From positions 1 to 30,625 of the IMG/VR virus record IMGVR_UViG_3300021197_001363: DNA of 30,625 nucleotides. The stretch is one strand, 5' to 3'. The position numbers and the translations under genes are program-made. This document shows, piece by piece, positions 21,149 to 27,589 of this stretch. The stretch's first letter is position 1. Every line of letters starts with the position of its first letter. This stretch comes from a virus. The notes under the pieces were generated by a model, which worked only from the letters and a program-made list of their open reading frames with translations, made no database searches and was not told the DNA's origin.

Positions 21149-21363
21149 ACGGACCTACACATATATCGGATTCTTTATATCCGGTGATGAAAGACATCTT
21201 TGTGAGATACCTGGTGAATAAACACAAGAAACCTTACAGAGATATTGCGATAGCCGATATGTCGGATGAAGACATAAAGCGCTGGCAATGGATTGAAGCT
21301 CTCAACAACGTCAAAGTCGGTGTTCGGTTTGTCGGCGATGTTGAGAGAAATATAGTACATTAG
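21145..21363 (+). CDS. 72-aa protein, function unknown
   Basis: GGAGGAG lies in the last codons of the gene upstream and the ATG overlaps its stop. The product MNGPTHISDSLYPVMKDIFV is predicted helical, with IADMSDEDIKRWQWIEALNN resembling the helix-turn-helix of small adaptor-like proteins, and ends VGVRFVGDVERNIVH. No conserved domain is recognised. Aromatic and charged surface residues suit a host-interaction protein, as is usual for small early phage genes, but this is not shown. Confidence 0.7.
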   Translation: MNGPTHISDSLYPVMKDIFVRYLVNKHKKPYRDIAIADMSDEDIKRWQWIEALNNVKVGVRFVGDVERNIVH

Positions 21364-21367
21364 ATCT

Positions 21368-21610
21368 ATGAAACCAGAAGATCTTACAGAAGAGGAGAGT
21401 CGGGTAGCTCAACGCTTCCGGGTTATCTGCAATGAACAGATAGAAGACCTGGAAGATAAGCTACCTGGCATTACTCACCCATTAGAAAAAGATGAAATGC
21501 TAAAAGAGATAGACGCTTTATTGGATCTGGTTGACCAGGCTAATGAGCGAGCTGTTGAATTAGTGAAAGCATATCACCAGGAGAAACGACATGAACTTAA
21601 AGGAAGCTGA
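21368..21610 (+). CDS. 80-aa acidic coiled-coil protein, function unknown
   Basis: The protein is almost wholly helical: MKPEDLTEEESRVAQRFRVI, then EQIEDLEDKL and a second helix DEMLKEIDALLDLVDQANER. Heptad spacing of L and I suggests a helical hairpin or dimer. The ATG has no strong Shine-Dalgarno (AGATCT just upstream). The 3' end overlaps the start of the next small gene (ATG at 21591) and supplies its AGGAG. Function unknown. Confidence 0.68.
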   Translation: MKPEDLTEEESRVAQRFRVICNEQIEDLEDKLPGITHPLEKDEMLKEIDALLDLVDQANERAVELVKAYHQEKRHELKGS

Positions 21611-21752
21611 AAAGATATGGCGCGATAGCCAACCACTAGAGGCTAATGGATTAGTGGGTAAAAGAAACTTACCTAAAAGGTGGGCAATGAAACTCACTGC
21701 TCACAAAAACAAAAAGAGATTAAAGCAAAATGCCCAGGATTCCACAGCTTAG
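21591..21752 (+). CDS. 53-aa basic protein, function unknown
   Basis: A short frame with a good ribosome site (CAGGAGAAACGAC before ATG) encodes MNLKEAEKIWRDSQPLEANG, then NLPKRWAMKLTAHKNKKRLK. The N-terminal 25 residues look helical and acidic to neutral, the remainder is strongly basic and could contact nucleic acid. It overlaps both neighbouring genes out of frame (21591-21610 and 21730-21752). Confidence 0.6.
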   Translation: MNLKEAEKIWRDSQPLEANGLVGKRNLPKRWAMKLTAHKNKKRLKQNAQDSTA

Positions 21753-21999
21753 TTTTATGGATAAGAAAGATTTTGATTTCGTTCAAAATATCTATCTCAC
21801 TATGAAGGCTTTTATGCCTGAGAACACGATACTGGACCTCAGAGCTCATTGGCGCGACAATCAACGTGCCCTGGCGCTCCTGGAGAGGATGGATCCTAAG
21901 CTACACGCGCAGCTGATTGAGGATTTTAAGATCCGAAAAGCTGAGATCCACGAAAAAAACTTTGGGGATAGGGATCCTAACGAAACGGCGGGCCAGTAA
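21730..21999 (+). CDS. 89-aa protein, function unknown; last gene of the plus operon
   Basis: The frame starts MPRIPQLSFMDKKDFDFVQN. Neither the ATG at 21730 nor the alternative at 21757 (MDKKDF) has a Shine-Dalgarno, so the start is uncertain. The body is helical (YLTMKAFMPENTILDLRAHW, ALALLERMDPKLHAQLIEDF) and charged at the end. It converges with the oxygenase gene on the other strand, the two 3' ends overlapping by 23 bp, and no terminator hairpin is visible at the junction. Confidence 0.65.
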   Translation: MPRIPQLSFMDKKDFDFVQNIYLTMKAFMPENTILDLRAHWRDNQRALALLERMDPKLHAQLIEDFKIRKAEIHEKNFGDRDPNETAGQ

Positions 22000-22528
22000 A
22001 CCAAGCAACAACGACAAAACGCTCTCCCTTGGTAATCGGCTTGACCTTGTGACTCAAGAATGAGCTGAAAATCACCACTTCACCCTTCTCTGGCCGCTTG
22101 CACATTTCATTCTCGTTGTACCTAAAGCATATTTCGCCGCCCTCGAAGTCGTCGTTCAATAAAAGGCTCATACTCATCTTCCGGGTTGCAGCTGTGCCCT
22201 CCGGTCCGATGTCCATGTGGTACTCATAACCATTAGAAGGCGCTTTATAGGTGATTATTTGGGCCCTTTCTATCCCATTTATCTCGTATTTGAAGTGTTT
22301 ATTGGCTGACATAGCAACTTTATTAAGGATCCTATACAAACGTGTCTGTTTTTCGTCTATAAACCGGGTTTCAGCATCCCGGACGGACTTATTTTCAGAT
22401 TTTTCTCCCTGGGTATGAATCCTAGCCGGTTCTGGATCTGTTTCTACCAGGTAATCCAGGAATAAATCGACTTCCTCCTCAGAAAGTAGGAGGCCTGTGA
22501 CTCCATGCTTAGGTAATATGTTGTTCAT
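21977..22528 (-). CDS. 2OG-Fe(II) oxygenase (prolyl 4-hydroxylase-like)
   Basis: Beginning at the ATG at 22528 (MNNILPKHGVTGLLL), the 183-residue protein has the double-stranded beta-helix dioxygenase signature. The iron ligands are H104 and D106 (YEYHMDIGP) and H160 (FSSFLSHKV), and the 2-oxoglutarate arginine is R170 (KGERFVVVAWF). The segment ICFRYNENEMCKRPEKGEVV corresponds to the strand before the distal His. Substrates in phages are unknown; DNA bases or a translation-factor residue are possibilities. A longer frame to 22642 overlaps the upstream gene further and is not favoured. The start lies 20 bp inside the nuclease gene, so the two are probably coupled. Confidence 0.88.
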   Translation of the reverse strand: MNNILPKHGVTGLLLSEEEVDLFLDYLVETDPEPARIHTQGEKSENKSVRDAETRFIDEKQTRLYRILNKVAMSANKHFKYEINGIERAQIITYKAPSNGYEYHMDIGPEGTAATRKMSMSLLLNDDFEGGEICFRYNENEMCKRPEKGEVVIFSSFLSHKVKPITKGERFVVVAWFTGPPFR

Positions 22529-22925
22529 ACGATGTCCAATTCTTCTTGAGCGTATCAAGCCAGTCGTCCATGGACATAATACAGATCTTGTCGTTTTCCC
22601 TGGGCCAGTCCAGGTTGATTGCATGTAGCGGTATGCACACACGAATCGGTTTACGATTGAATTTAAAAATGAGAACCGGGATATTCTGGCCCGCGCTCTC
22701 GCATACCTGATTCCACCAGGCAGATTTTAGCCAATCACCTTCTTTGTAAAACTTACATTCGACAGAATGGTATGGGATGTTTAGATCGCATAGATCTTTT
22801 TGTTGGTATTGATCCAGGTTACGTTTGGTTTCGTAATCGATGTCGTTGTCCAGGAAGAAACCATTTAGGATCTTTGCTATATCGCGCTCGAATTGCGCTC
22901 CCTTGTTTCTGCTGTTGATGGGCAT
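22509..22925 (-). CDS. PD-(D/E)XK nuclease, Holliday-junction-resolvase-like
   Basis: The 138-residue protein starts MPINSRNKGAQFERDIAKIL. The KGAxFERD helix with E13 is typical of small resolvase-like nucleases. D47 (LCDLNIP) and the E56-C-K58 triad element in HSVECKFYKEGDW complete a PD-(D/E)XK site. A WWNQVCESAGQN helix and VLIFKFNRKPIRVCI strand follow, as in Hjc/VRR-type folds. The likely role is cutting branched DNA during recombination or before packaging, consistent with TerS upstream and the RecE-like exonuclease at 28.3 kb. A TTGC-type promoter element stands about 30-45 bp upstream. Confidence 0.8.
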   Translation of the reverse strand: MPINSRNKGAQFERDIAKILNGFFLDNDIDYETKRNLDQYQQKDLCDLNIPYHSVECKFYKEGDWLKSAWWNQVCESAGQNIPVLIFKFNRKPIRVCIPLHAINLDWPRENDKICIMSMDDWLDTLKKNWTSYEQHIT

Positions 22926-22952
22926 TGCAAGAGTGTCTCAAAATTTGCACAA

Positions 22953-22970
22953 AATTACAATCGTAAGCAA
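22953..22970 (-). promoter_or_regulatory. TTGC-type promoter element before the resolvase-like gene
   Basis: The minus strand reads TTGCTTACGATTGTAATT, with TTGC and TTGT 10 bp apart. It is similar to TTGCTTTGGATTGCAAAT at 26430 on the plus strand (14 of 18 positions by eye). No convincing -10 box follows at 17 bp (CAAATT). It lies about 30 bp before the ATG at 22925. Confidence 0.35.
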
Positions 22971-23039
22971 TCATTTTTTTTGGTGATCTTATGTGTAAAA
23001 CCTAGTTATATACATACCCGCATACGTCAGCTGGCTCCA

Positions 23040-23096
23040 GGGGGCCCCCAGGCAAAAAAAAGGCAATAACCAGGGAAAAAACCGGTCCCAAGGGAC
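23040..23096. other. GC-rich dyads in the gap beside terS (candidate packaging site)
   Basis: The 344-bp gap 22,926-23,269 holds no convincing gene. It contains GGGGGCCCCC, a 10-bp palindrome (23040-23049) within CTCCAGGGGGCCCCCAGG, and GTCCC-AA-GGGAC (23085-23096), separated by two A-runs (AAAAAAAA and AAAAAA). These are the strongest GC blocks in an AT-rich gap and lie just after the terS stop. Small terminases often bind near their own gene, so this is a reasonable cos/pac candidate, unproven. Confidence 0.35.
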
Positions 23097-23131
23097 TCCA
23101 ATTTGTTACGCGTTACTGTTGTGCTCACAAG

Positions 23132-23160
23132 TTGCACATAGTTGCAGAAAGATATACATG
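23132..23160 (+). promoter_or_regulatory. TTGC-repeat element, plus orientation, facing terS antisense
   Basis: TTGCACATAGTTGCA (23132-23146) is identical to the minus-strand element at 30,520-30,534. A -10 candidate is TACATG at 17 bp or TATACA at 15 bp. No plus-strand gene follows; T-rich CTTTTTGTTTTTTTG lies about 50 bp on. It could give a short or antisense RNA, or act only as a binding site. Confidence 0.4.
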
Positions 23161-23269
23161 TAGATACAAGCAAAAAAGCCTGTAAAATCAATAGCTTAAG
23201 AGCCTTTTTGTTTTTTTGTAAAAATATTTGGCGCCTGGCTGGAAGAGGGCCATAACTAAGTTGCCAGCA

Positions 23270-23779
23270 CTACTTGTCCTTTGGTGAGTAGTCGCCCTTC
23301 TCTGCTCCCAAAAGCTGGCCCAGTCTTTCCTTAATATCATCCCTGGACATCTTCTCCAGGTTGGCATTGATATTGATATTCTGGGATCTATTGATCGATA
23401 GTCCGGCAAGCTGGTTGAGCTCCTTGATCGCAGAAACCGCAGCATTGAACTGTCCATTCTCGTAAGCTGATTCCATCACCTTCCACAACATGGTCCCGGT
23501 CTTCTGTGGTGTGATCGCATACTTCTCTGCCAGCTCGTCTTGTTTAATCCGGATGGCCTTAACCACATTCGGGTAGTCCTTACCATTCAGCAGCTTGTTA
23601 GCAGACTGACTTGGAAATTCATACCCAGCTTTCCTGGCAGCTTCGGTCATACCACACGCACCTTCGGTGTAGTGCCAGACAAAGCTCGTCTGCATTTCAG
23701 TCAAGCCATGTTCTTCATCCTTGTCAAATTGAACCGGTGTTTCAACTATTGGCTCTTTGTTCTTTTTTGTTCTTGGCAT
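23270..23779 (-). CDS. terS: Terminase small subunit (TerS, Terminase_2-like)
   Basis: The 169-residue protein has a basic N-terminus, then LTEMQTSFVWHYTEGACGMT and EAARKAGYEFPSQSANKLLN. This is the helix-turn-helix of Terminase_2-type small subunits (LTxxQxxFxxxYxxG...NAxxAAxxAGY). It continues with KAIRIKQDELAEKYAITPQK and the oligomerisation helices around AVSAIKELNQLAGL. It recognises the packaging site and recruits TerL. GGAG precedes the ATG. It is unusual in lying about 18.4 kb from terL, in a replication-side block, with structural and curli genes between. In a circular or permuted map that gap could be bridged only the other way round. The non-coding gap downstream holds candidate binding dyads. 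Confidence 0.87.
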   Translation of the reverse strand: MPRTKKNKEPIVETPVQFDKDEEHGLTEMQTSFVWHYTEGACGMTEAARKAGYEFPSQSANKLLNGKDYPNVVKAIRIKQDELAEKYAITPQKTGTMLWKVMESAYENGQFNAAVSAIKELNQLAGLSINRSQNININANLEKMSRDDIKERLGQLLGAEKGDYSPKDK

Positions 23780-23848
23780 ATTAGATCTCCATTAAACAGG
23801 GTACAGAGGGTAGTGTATAGCTGTTTATAAATACCCTAAATGCAACCC

Positions 23849-23866
23849 ATAAGAATACGTTCTTAT
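23849..23866. repeat. Short hairpin upstream of terS
   Basis: ATAAGAA and TTCTTAT form a 7-bp perfect stem with a TACG tetraloop. It lies about 70 bp before the terS start among TATAC repeats. There is no T-tract, so it is not a terminator; an operator or a replication-origin feature is possible. Confidence 0.4.
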
Positions 23867-23869
23867 AGG

Positions 23870-23989
23870 CTATACTTAACTACCTCTTCTATTTACTATA
23901 CACTATACCCTTATATCTCTTATAACCAAGTAATATAAGGCTTTTTAAGAGTGCACAGTAAATCCTTACTATACCCTTTGCTATACCCT
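23870..23989. repeat. Iteron-like CTATAC(CC) repeats in the terS upstream gap
   Basis: CTATAC occurs at 23870, 23896, 23903, 23969 and 23981, the last two and 23903 extended to CTATACCC, with an inverted copy GTATAG at 23816-23821. The stretch is AT-rich with a following C/A-rich, nearly G-free run (about 23,990-24,060, ACACACATACATAC-like). Between terS and the primase this could be an origin or regulatory array. I see no gene in 23,780-24,101. Confidence 0.5.
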
Positions 23990-24101
23990 CCCACTGTAAA
24001 CTTACACACATACATACAAATATACGCACACATTCGCACATATTCATACACACCCCTACGACACCTGGCCACCCAAATCAGTGTACTATGCACTGTTCCA
24101 G

Positions 24102-24257
24102 TCACCTGGTATACCACCATTCTTGTACTCCAATCACCATCTTATGTAACGCCATCGCTGGCATAAGTAGCGCAATAATAATCAGGACCACACCCAGGAC
24201 AGCAACAAAAAACCACACCGACAACCACTCCCGGATCGTCTGTCTAATCATTGCCAT
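24102..24257 (-). CDS. 51-aa single-span membrane protein overlapping the primase end
   Basis: An ATG at 24257 (alternative 24251) inside the last codons of the primase gene opens MAMIRQTIREWLSVWFFVAV, followed by LGVVLIIIALLMPAMALHKM and a short tail ending EWWYTR. A strong membrane helix spans about 12-36, with an amphipathic basic N-terminus. There is no clear Shine-Dalgarno, so translation would depend on coupling with the primase stop. The hydrophobic run is unlikely by chance. Function unknown; it might anchor replication at the membrane. Confidence 0.5.
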   Translation of the reverse strand: MAMIRQTIREWLSVWFFVAVLGVVLIIIALLMPAMALHKMVIGVQEWWYTR

Positions 24258-26406
24258 AGTTGCTACTGAACCCACCGCTATCTTCCTCTACCGGAGTGTA
24301 TTCTAAGTCATAGATCTTCTTACCATTACTCCTCCGGGGTTCGATGCCTCTCTCGTGTAAGACACGACTCGCTTCTTTGAAGTCGGGCATCCTCGGTGCC
24401 TTGATACCAAGATCCCGGAGTAGCTTAGTCATTTGTACTGGCTTCGCGTATTCACTGCCAAACTTGACGTGCTCTAGGATAAGATCCTCCACGCTGGATT
24501 GTGTTCGATATGCCTCGTTACTATCATGTAAAAGCTCACGCTCGTCCGGTGATAAAAACCAATTCTTCTGGCCAGGCACATACATAGTGTCTTTCACCTG
24601 GGCCCACAGCTGTTGCATGTTCACCCCATGATTAACATTGATGTCTCTCACCGCGAGAACCCAAAATCTACGATTACCCGACGTGTCCGTCAAAAATTCT
24701 CGCGCGTTGACACTGGCGTAGAAAGCCGTACGTCTTTGATAAGTAGTGAAGGCTCGGTCATACGGCAGCCTCAGCTCGTCTGTCTTCGACGTAACAAAGG
24801 CCTTGAGCTGATCTATGTCCGACTTCTTAAAGGTGGACTCGATCTCGCCTAACTCCACAATCCAATGGCTAACCGCCCGCTTGACGCTGTCCTTATCCGA
24901 TGGATTCAAGGTGGCACCTTCCAACAGCCAGCCTTTATTGTAGTCACACAGGCGCTTGAACCATAAGGTTTTACCGAGTCCTTGTGCGCCTTGTAAGACC
25001 AAGATCCCTTCGAGCTCAACGCCATTCTTTTCATAAGCTGCGGCCACACAAGATACCAACCATTTCTTGAGTAGCATATCCTTGAGCTGCGCGGACTCCT
25101 CGGTGGTCAGCGATCCCAGGAAGTCTGGCAGTCTGTCTGTTCCATCCCATGGCTCACTATCTATCCACTCCTTCACAGGATTGTATTCTCTGGCGAGCAC
25201 CTTGAGATAGTCTCTGACCTTAGTGTGTGGGATCCCCATGTTGATACAACGATCCTCTATCTCTATAAGGCTGGCTTCCTCAAACATATCTGCGATAAAC
25301 TCCATGTCTGGTATGTCTATCTCCAGCTTCTTCTTAATCACGTTATACCGGACATCCACATCATGCACTTTCAGTACACCATTAATATTATCTTTGGTAT
25401 TCAAGAAGCGTCCGTTAGCACTGCGATGAAAGTCATACTCAACCGGTACATCTATATTCTGGAGGATCACCTCACCTTCCAGCGCTTCCTCTGTAGCGTG
25501 GTCGTTGTAGTCTCCCTTAGTCTCTGGCATCTGGACCTCGGCATAGCCGCCACTCTTTTGTATATAGGCTGCCGCCTTCTTAGCTTCGTTCTCTCCGGTA
25601 TTACTATCGTCATTATCAGCCACGAATATGTGCTTATGGTTCGGGAAGTATTTATACATGACCTCCGCTACCTTGATTAAGTTGTAGGCATCAAACGCGA
25701 CGACCACCGGCTGGGAGCGATCAGCGTATATAGAAGCAGCGGTGGCATATCCCTCTGCATAATTAAGACTGTCCGACGCGTTGAAGATCTCTCTACCGAG
25801 AAGAAAAAAGCTACCGCTTTTTTTGGAACCAGTAAGAAAACGCTTTTCTCCTTCGTCGCTAATGTACTGTAGGCCAACGATAGTGCCCTGGCCGTCTTTG
25901 AGCGGTAGGACCAAGTTATCGTGATTGTCTTTGCGTAGGCCATAAGATAAGACTTGTTTACGCTCCAGGTATGGATGCTTCTCCACTTCCTCGCATTGGT
26001 CCCAGATAGACTGAGCTCTCTGTGCGGCCTGTGTGTACTTCTCCTGGCTTTTGACTTCGGCCTGTCGTCTGAGCTCCTCAATCTCGGCCTTCTGTTCTTT
26101 GGTCATTCGGTACCGGCCACTGTTCTCCGGTTTCCAGGTCGCCGTGGGTTGGTCAGCACTGACTCTATAGTCACCAATGCGCCCAAAGGGGGAAGATTGA
26201 TCTAACCATGCTTGATACCAACCCACGAGCTTCCTTTGATTACCAATGTTGATGTATGCTCGACCAACTGAGCCATCGGTTACCAAACCTTTTTTCGGAT
26301 CCGGTTCAAAGCCATTACTGGCTAAGAAGTCTCGGAACTGCGAAATATAATCTTTTGTAAATGGGGCGTTTTTATTCTTGGTTGGTCCTGTAATTTTTAA
26401 TGACAT
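24244..26406 (-). CDS. Primase-helicase: TOPRIM plus VirE/VapE-type (SF3-like) ATPase
   Basis: Starting at the ATG at 26406 (AGGA upstream), about 720 residues. Residues 1-100 form an N-terminal region with FLASNGFEPD and GRAYINIGNQRKLVGWYQ. A charged helix follows (100-135). The TOPRIM domain covers about 160-285: NLVLPLKDGQG, LNYAEGYATAASIYA with catalytic Glu near 219, VVVAFDAYNL and the D-x-D of IFVADNDDS. The C-terminal ATPase of the virulence-associated E type starts near WIDSEPWDGTDRLP, with Walker A LQGAQGLGKT and Walker B-like HWIVELGEIES, then KAFVTSKTDELRLPYDR. It would unwind the fork and lay primers. No phage DNA polymerase is seen in the window. It is divergent from the ssb-type operon across a 98-bp promoter region. 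Confidence 0.93.
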   Translation of the reverse strand: MSLKITGPTKNKNAPFTKDYISQFRDFLASNGFEPDPKKGLVTDGSVGRAYINIGNQRKLVGWYQAWLDQSSPFGRIGDYRVSADQPTATWKPENSGRYRMTKEQKAEIEELRRQAEVKSQEKYTQAAQRAQSIWDQCEEVEKHPYLERKQVLSYGLRKDNHDNLVLPLKDGQGTIVGLQYISDEGEKRFLTGSKKSGSFFLLGREIFNASDSLNYAEGYATAASIYADRSQPVVVAFDAYNLIKVAEVMYKYFPNHKHIFVADNDDSNTGENEAKKAAAYIQKSGGYAEVQMPETKGDYNDHATEEALEGEVILQNIDVPVEYDFHRSANGRFLNTKDNINGVLKVHDVDVRYNVIKKKLEIDIPDMEFIADMFEEASLIEIEDRCINMGIPHTKVRDYLKVLAREYNPVKEWIDSEPWDGTDRLPDFLGSLTTEESAQLKDMLLKKWLVSCVAAAYEKNGVELEGILVLQGAQGLGKTLWFKRLCDYNKGWLLEGATLNPSDKDSVKRAVSHWIVELGEIESTFKKSDIDQLKAFVTSKTDELRLPYDRAFTTYQRRTAFYASVNAREFLTDTSGNRRFWVLAVRDINVNHGVNMQQLWAQVKDTMYVPGQKNWFLSPDERELLHDSNEAYRTQSSVEDLILEHVKFGSEYAKPVQMTKLLRDLGIKAPRMPDFKEASRVLHERGIEPRRSNGKKIYDLEYTPVEEDSGGFSSNYGND

Positions 26407-26429
26407 CAATCATTCCTATATTTGTTTAT

Positions 26430-26458
26430 TTGCTTTGGATTGCAAATGTCTGTAAGAT
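26430..26458 (+). promoter_or_regulatory. Promoter of the plus operon at 26508, with TTGC repeats
   Basis: A -35 TTGCTT (26430-26435), 17-bp spacer and -10 TAAGAT (26453-26458), with a second TTGC 10 bp after the first. This is the same design as at 19562. AGGAG and the ATG at 26508 follow. On the opposite strand TTGCAATCCAAAGC with AATATA downstream might serve the primase gene. Confidence 0.6.
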
Positions 26459-26507
26459 ACTACATAAATTTATTTTAATTTGCAAACACATAACTTAGGA
26501 GATTTAT

Positions 26508-27245
26508 ATGAGTTTAACAATAACCGATAAAGGTGGGAACGATGATTTCCCAAAATTAGATAAGGGAACTTACACAGGGACCTTGTATTCAATCGTTGAT
26601 CTCGGCACAAAAGAATATACTTTTGGTAACGATGAACCAAAGAAACAACACAAAGTATCTTTGGCTTTTGAGATCACTGGAGCAGTAGATCCAGACAGCA
26701 ACCAAACCACAATGGAAGATGGCAGACCTTTTGCAGTGTCTAAAAAATATACACTGTCTCTACATGAGAAGGCAGCTCTCAGACAGGATATAGAATCCTG
26801 GCGTGGCAAAAGTCTTAACGACGATGAATTAGCTGGGTTTGATTTGGTTGGATTATTAGGACATACCGCAAAGATAGAAGTGGACCACACTAACCCAATG
26901 CCGGACGGCAAAGGTGGTGGCAATCCTAAAATCAAAGCATTGCGTGAACCATCTGGCGGCACTGATAAAGTTGCAACCAAGAATGAACAACGTGCGTTTG
27001 ACCTGGAGGTTTACTGTGATGAATTCAAAGGTAATTCTTCACCGGACACCAAAGCCATGTGTGATGTATTCGATGCACTACCAGCCTGGCAACAGAAAGA
27101 AATTGAAGAAAGTTTTGAGTATCTAGCTGCTAACGATGGCAGCCATGAACCAAGAACAGTTAGCGCATCAGTCGCTACAGACAACTTAGAAACTATATCC
27201 GAAGTAGGATCTGAGGGATTAAAAGACGACAGTATTCCCTTTTAA
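26508..27245 (+). CDS. Probable phage single-stranded DNA-binding protein (DUF669-like)
   Basis: The 245-residue protein starts after TAGGAGATTTAT. Its N-terminal 140 residues read DDFPKLDKGTYTGTLYSIVD, then QHKVSLAFEITG, a KYTLSLHEKAALRQDIESWR segment and GLLGHTAKIEV. This beta-rich layout (L.xGxYxGxl, a region of K-rich strands, then a W-R-G helix) is common to phage DUF669/Gp2.5-like replication proteins. The C-terminus is acidic and ends GLKDDSIPF. An acidic tail finishing in an exposed Ile-Pro-Phe is the hallmark of SSB proteins that recruit partners. Operon with a RecE-like nuclease supports a recombination role. The family name is tentative. Confidence 0.7.
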   Translation: MSLTITDKGGNDDFPKLDKGTYTGTLYSIVDLGTKEYTFGNDEPKKQHKVSLAFEITGAVDPDSNQTTMEDGRPFAVSKKYTLSLHEKAALRQDIESWRGKSLNDDELAGFDLVGLLGHTAKIEVDHTNPMPDGKGGGNPKIKALREPSGGTDKVATKNEQRAFDLEVYCDEFKGNSSPDTKAMCDVFDALPAWQQKEIEESFEYLAANDGSHEPRTVSASVATDNLETISEVGSEGLKDDSIPF

Positions 27246-27251
27246 AGTTTC

Positions 27252-27307
27252 GGTGGGTGGCCCTTCTCCTAATGTCTCACAACAACGGAAACGTGTGGCT
27301 ACCCACC
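27252..27307 (+). promoter_or_regulatory. RNA hairpin between the ssb-like gene and the DUF6378-like gene
   Basis: GGTGGGTGGCC (27252-27262) and GGCTACCCACC (27297-27307) pair over 11 bp with one G-U wobble, around a 34-nt loop. It begins seven bases after the ssb-type stop and ends nine bases before the ATG at 27317, which has no Shine-Dalgarno. There is no T-tract. It parallels the hairpin in front of terL. Confidence 0.55.
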
Positions 27308-27316
27308 ACCCCCACC

Positions 27317-27589
27317 ATGTATAAAGATAAAGCACAACAGATAGCAGATCTCTTAGATCTTAAAGGTGAAGACTATTCTTCCCCGGATAATTTCTTTATT
27401 CAGTTAGCTAATGCCTGGAGCGGGTTGCTGGGCATTGAGCTCACACCCTCACAATGTTGTGCGATGATGATAGTTTTCAAGTCCTGTAGGATTATGAATA
27501 ATCCAGAGCACCAGGACACAGCCGACGATCTAGTCGGTTACTCACTCATAATGACAGATCTTGTTAAGATCCTGGAGGAGCATGAATGA
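27317..27589 (+). CDS. DUF6378-like phage protein
   Basis: From the ATG at 27317 the product has 90 residues: MYKDKAQQIADLLDLKGEDY, SSPDNFFIQLANAWSGLLG, then SQCCAMMIVFKSCRIMNNPE and QDTADDLVGYSLIMTDLVKI. The pattern (YGdp..NF..iA..Ws..LG, then a helix with LxKxxRl..np.H.Ds..D..GY) is that of DUF6378, an all-helical phage family of unknown role that resembles MazG-like folds. The frame extends upstream to a GTG at 27257, but those 20 residues are low-complexity and lie in the hairpin, so I prefer 27317. It overlaps the oxygenase start by ATGA. Confidence 0.75.
   Translation: MYKDKAQQIADLLDLKGEDYSSPDNFFIQLANAWSGLLGIELTPSQCCAMMIVFKSCRIMNNPEHQDTADDLVGYSLIMTDLVKILEEHE

Noticed and set aside
23160-23217. 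Intrinsic terminator at the T-rich run after the terS gap promoter element
   Set aside because: The GCCT copies are in direct, not inverted, orientation, so no convincing stem precedes the T-run.
23920-24166. Short frames on both strands in the C/A-rich gap
   Set aside because: They translate the low-complexity repeats, have no ribosome sites, and each is the mirror of the other. The interval is better read as non-coding.
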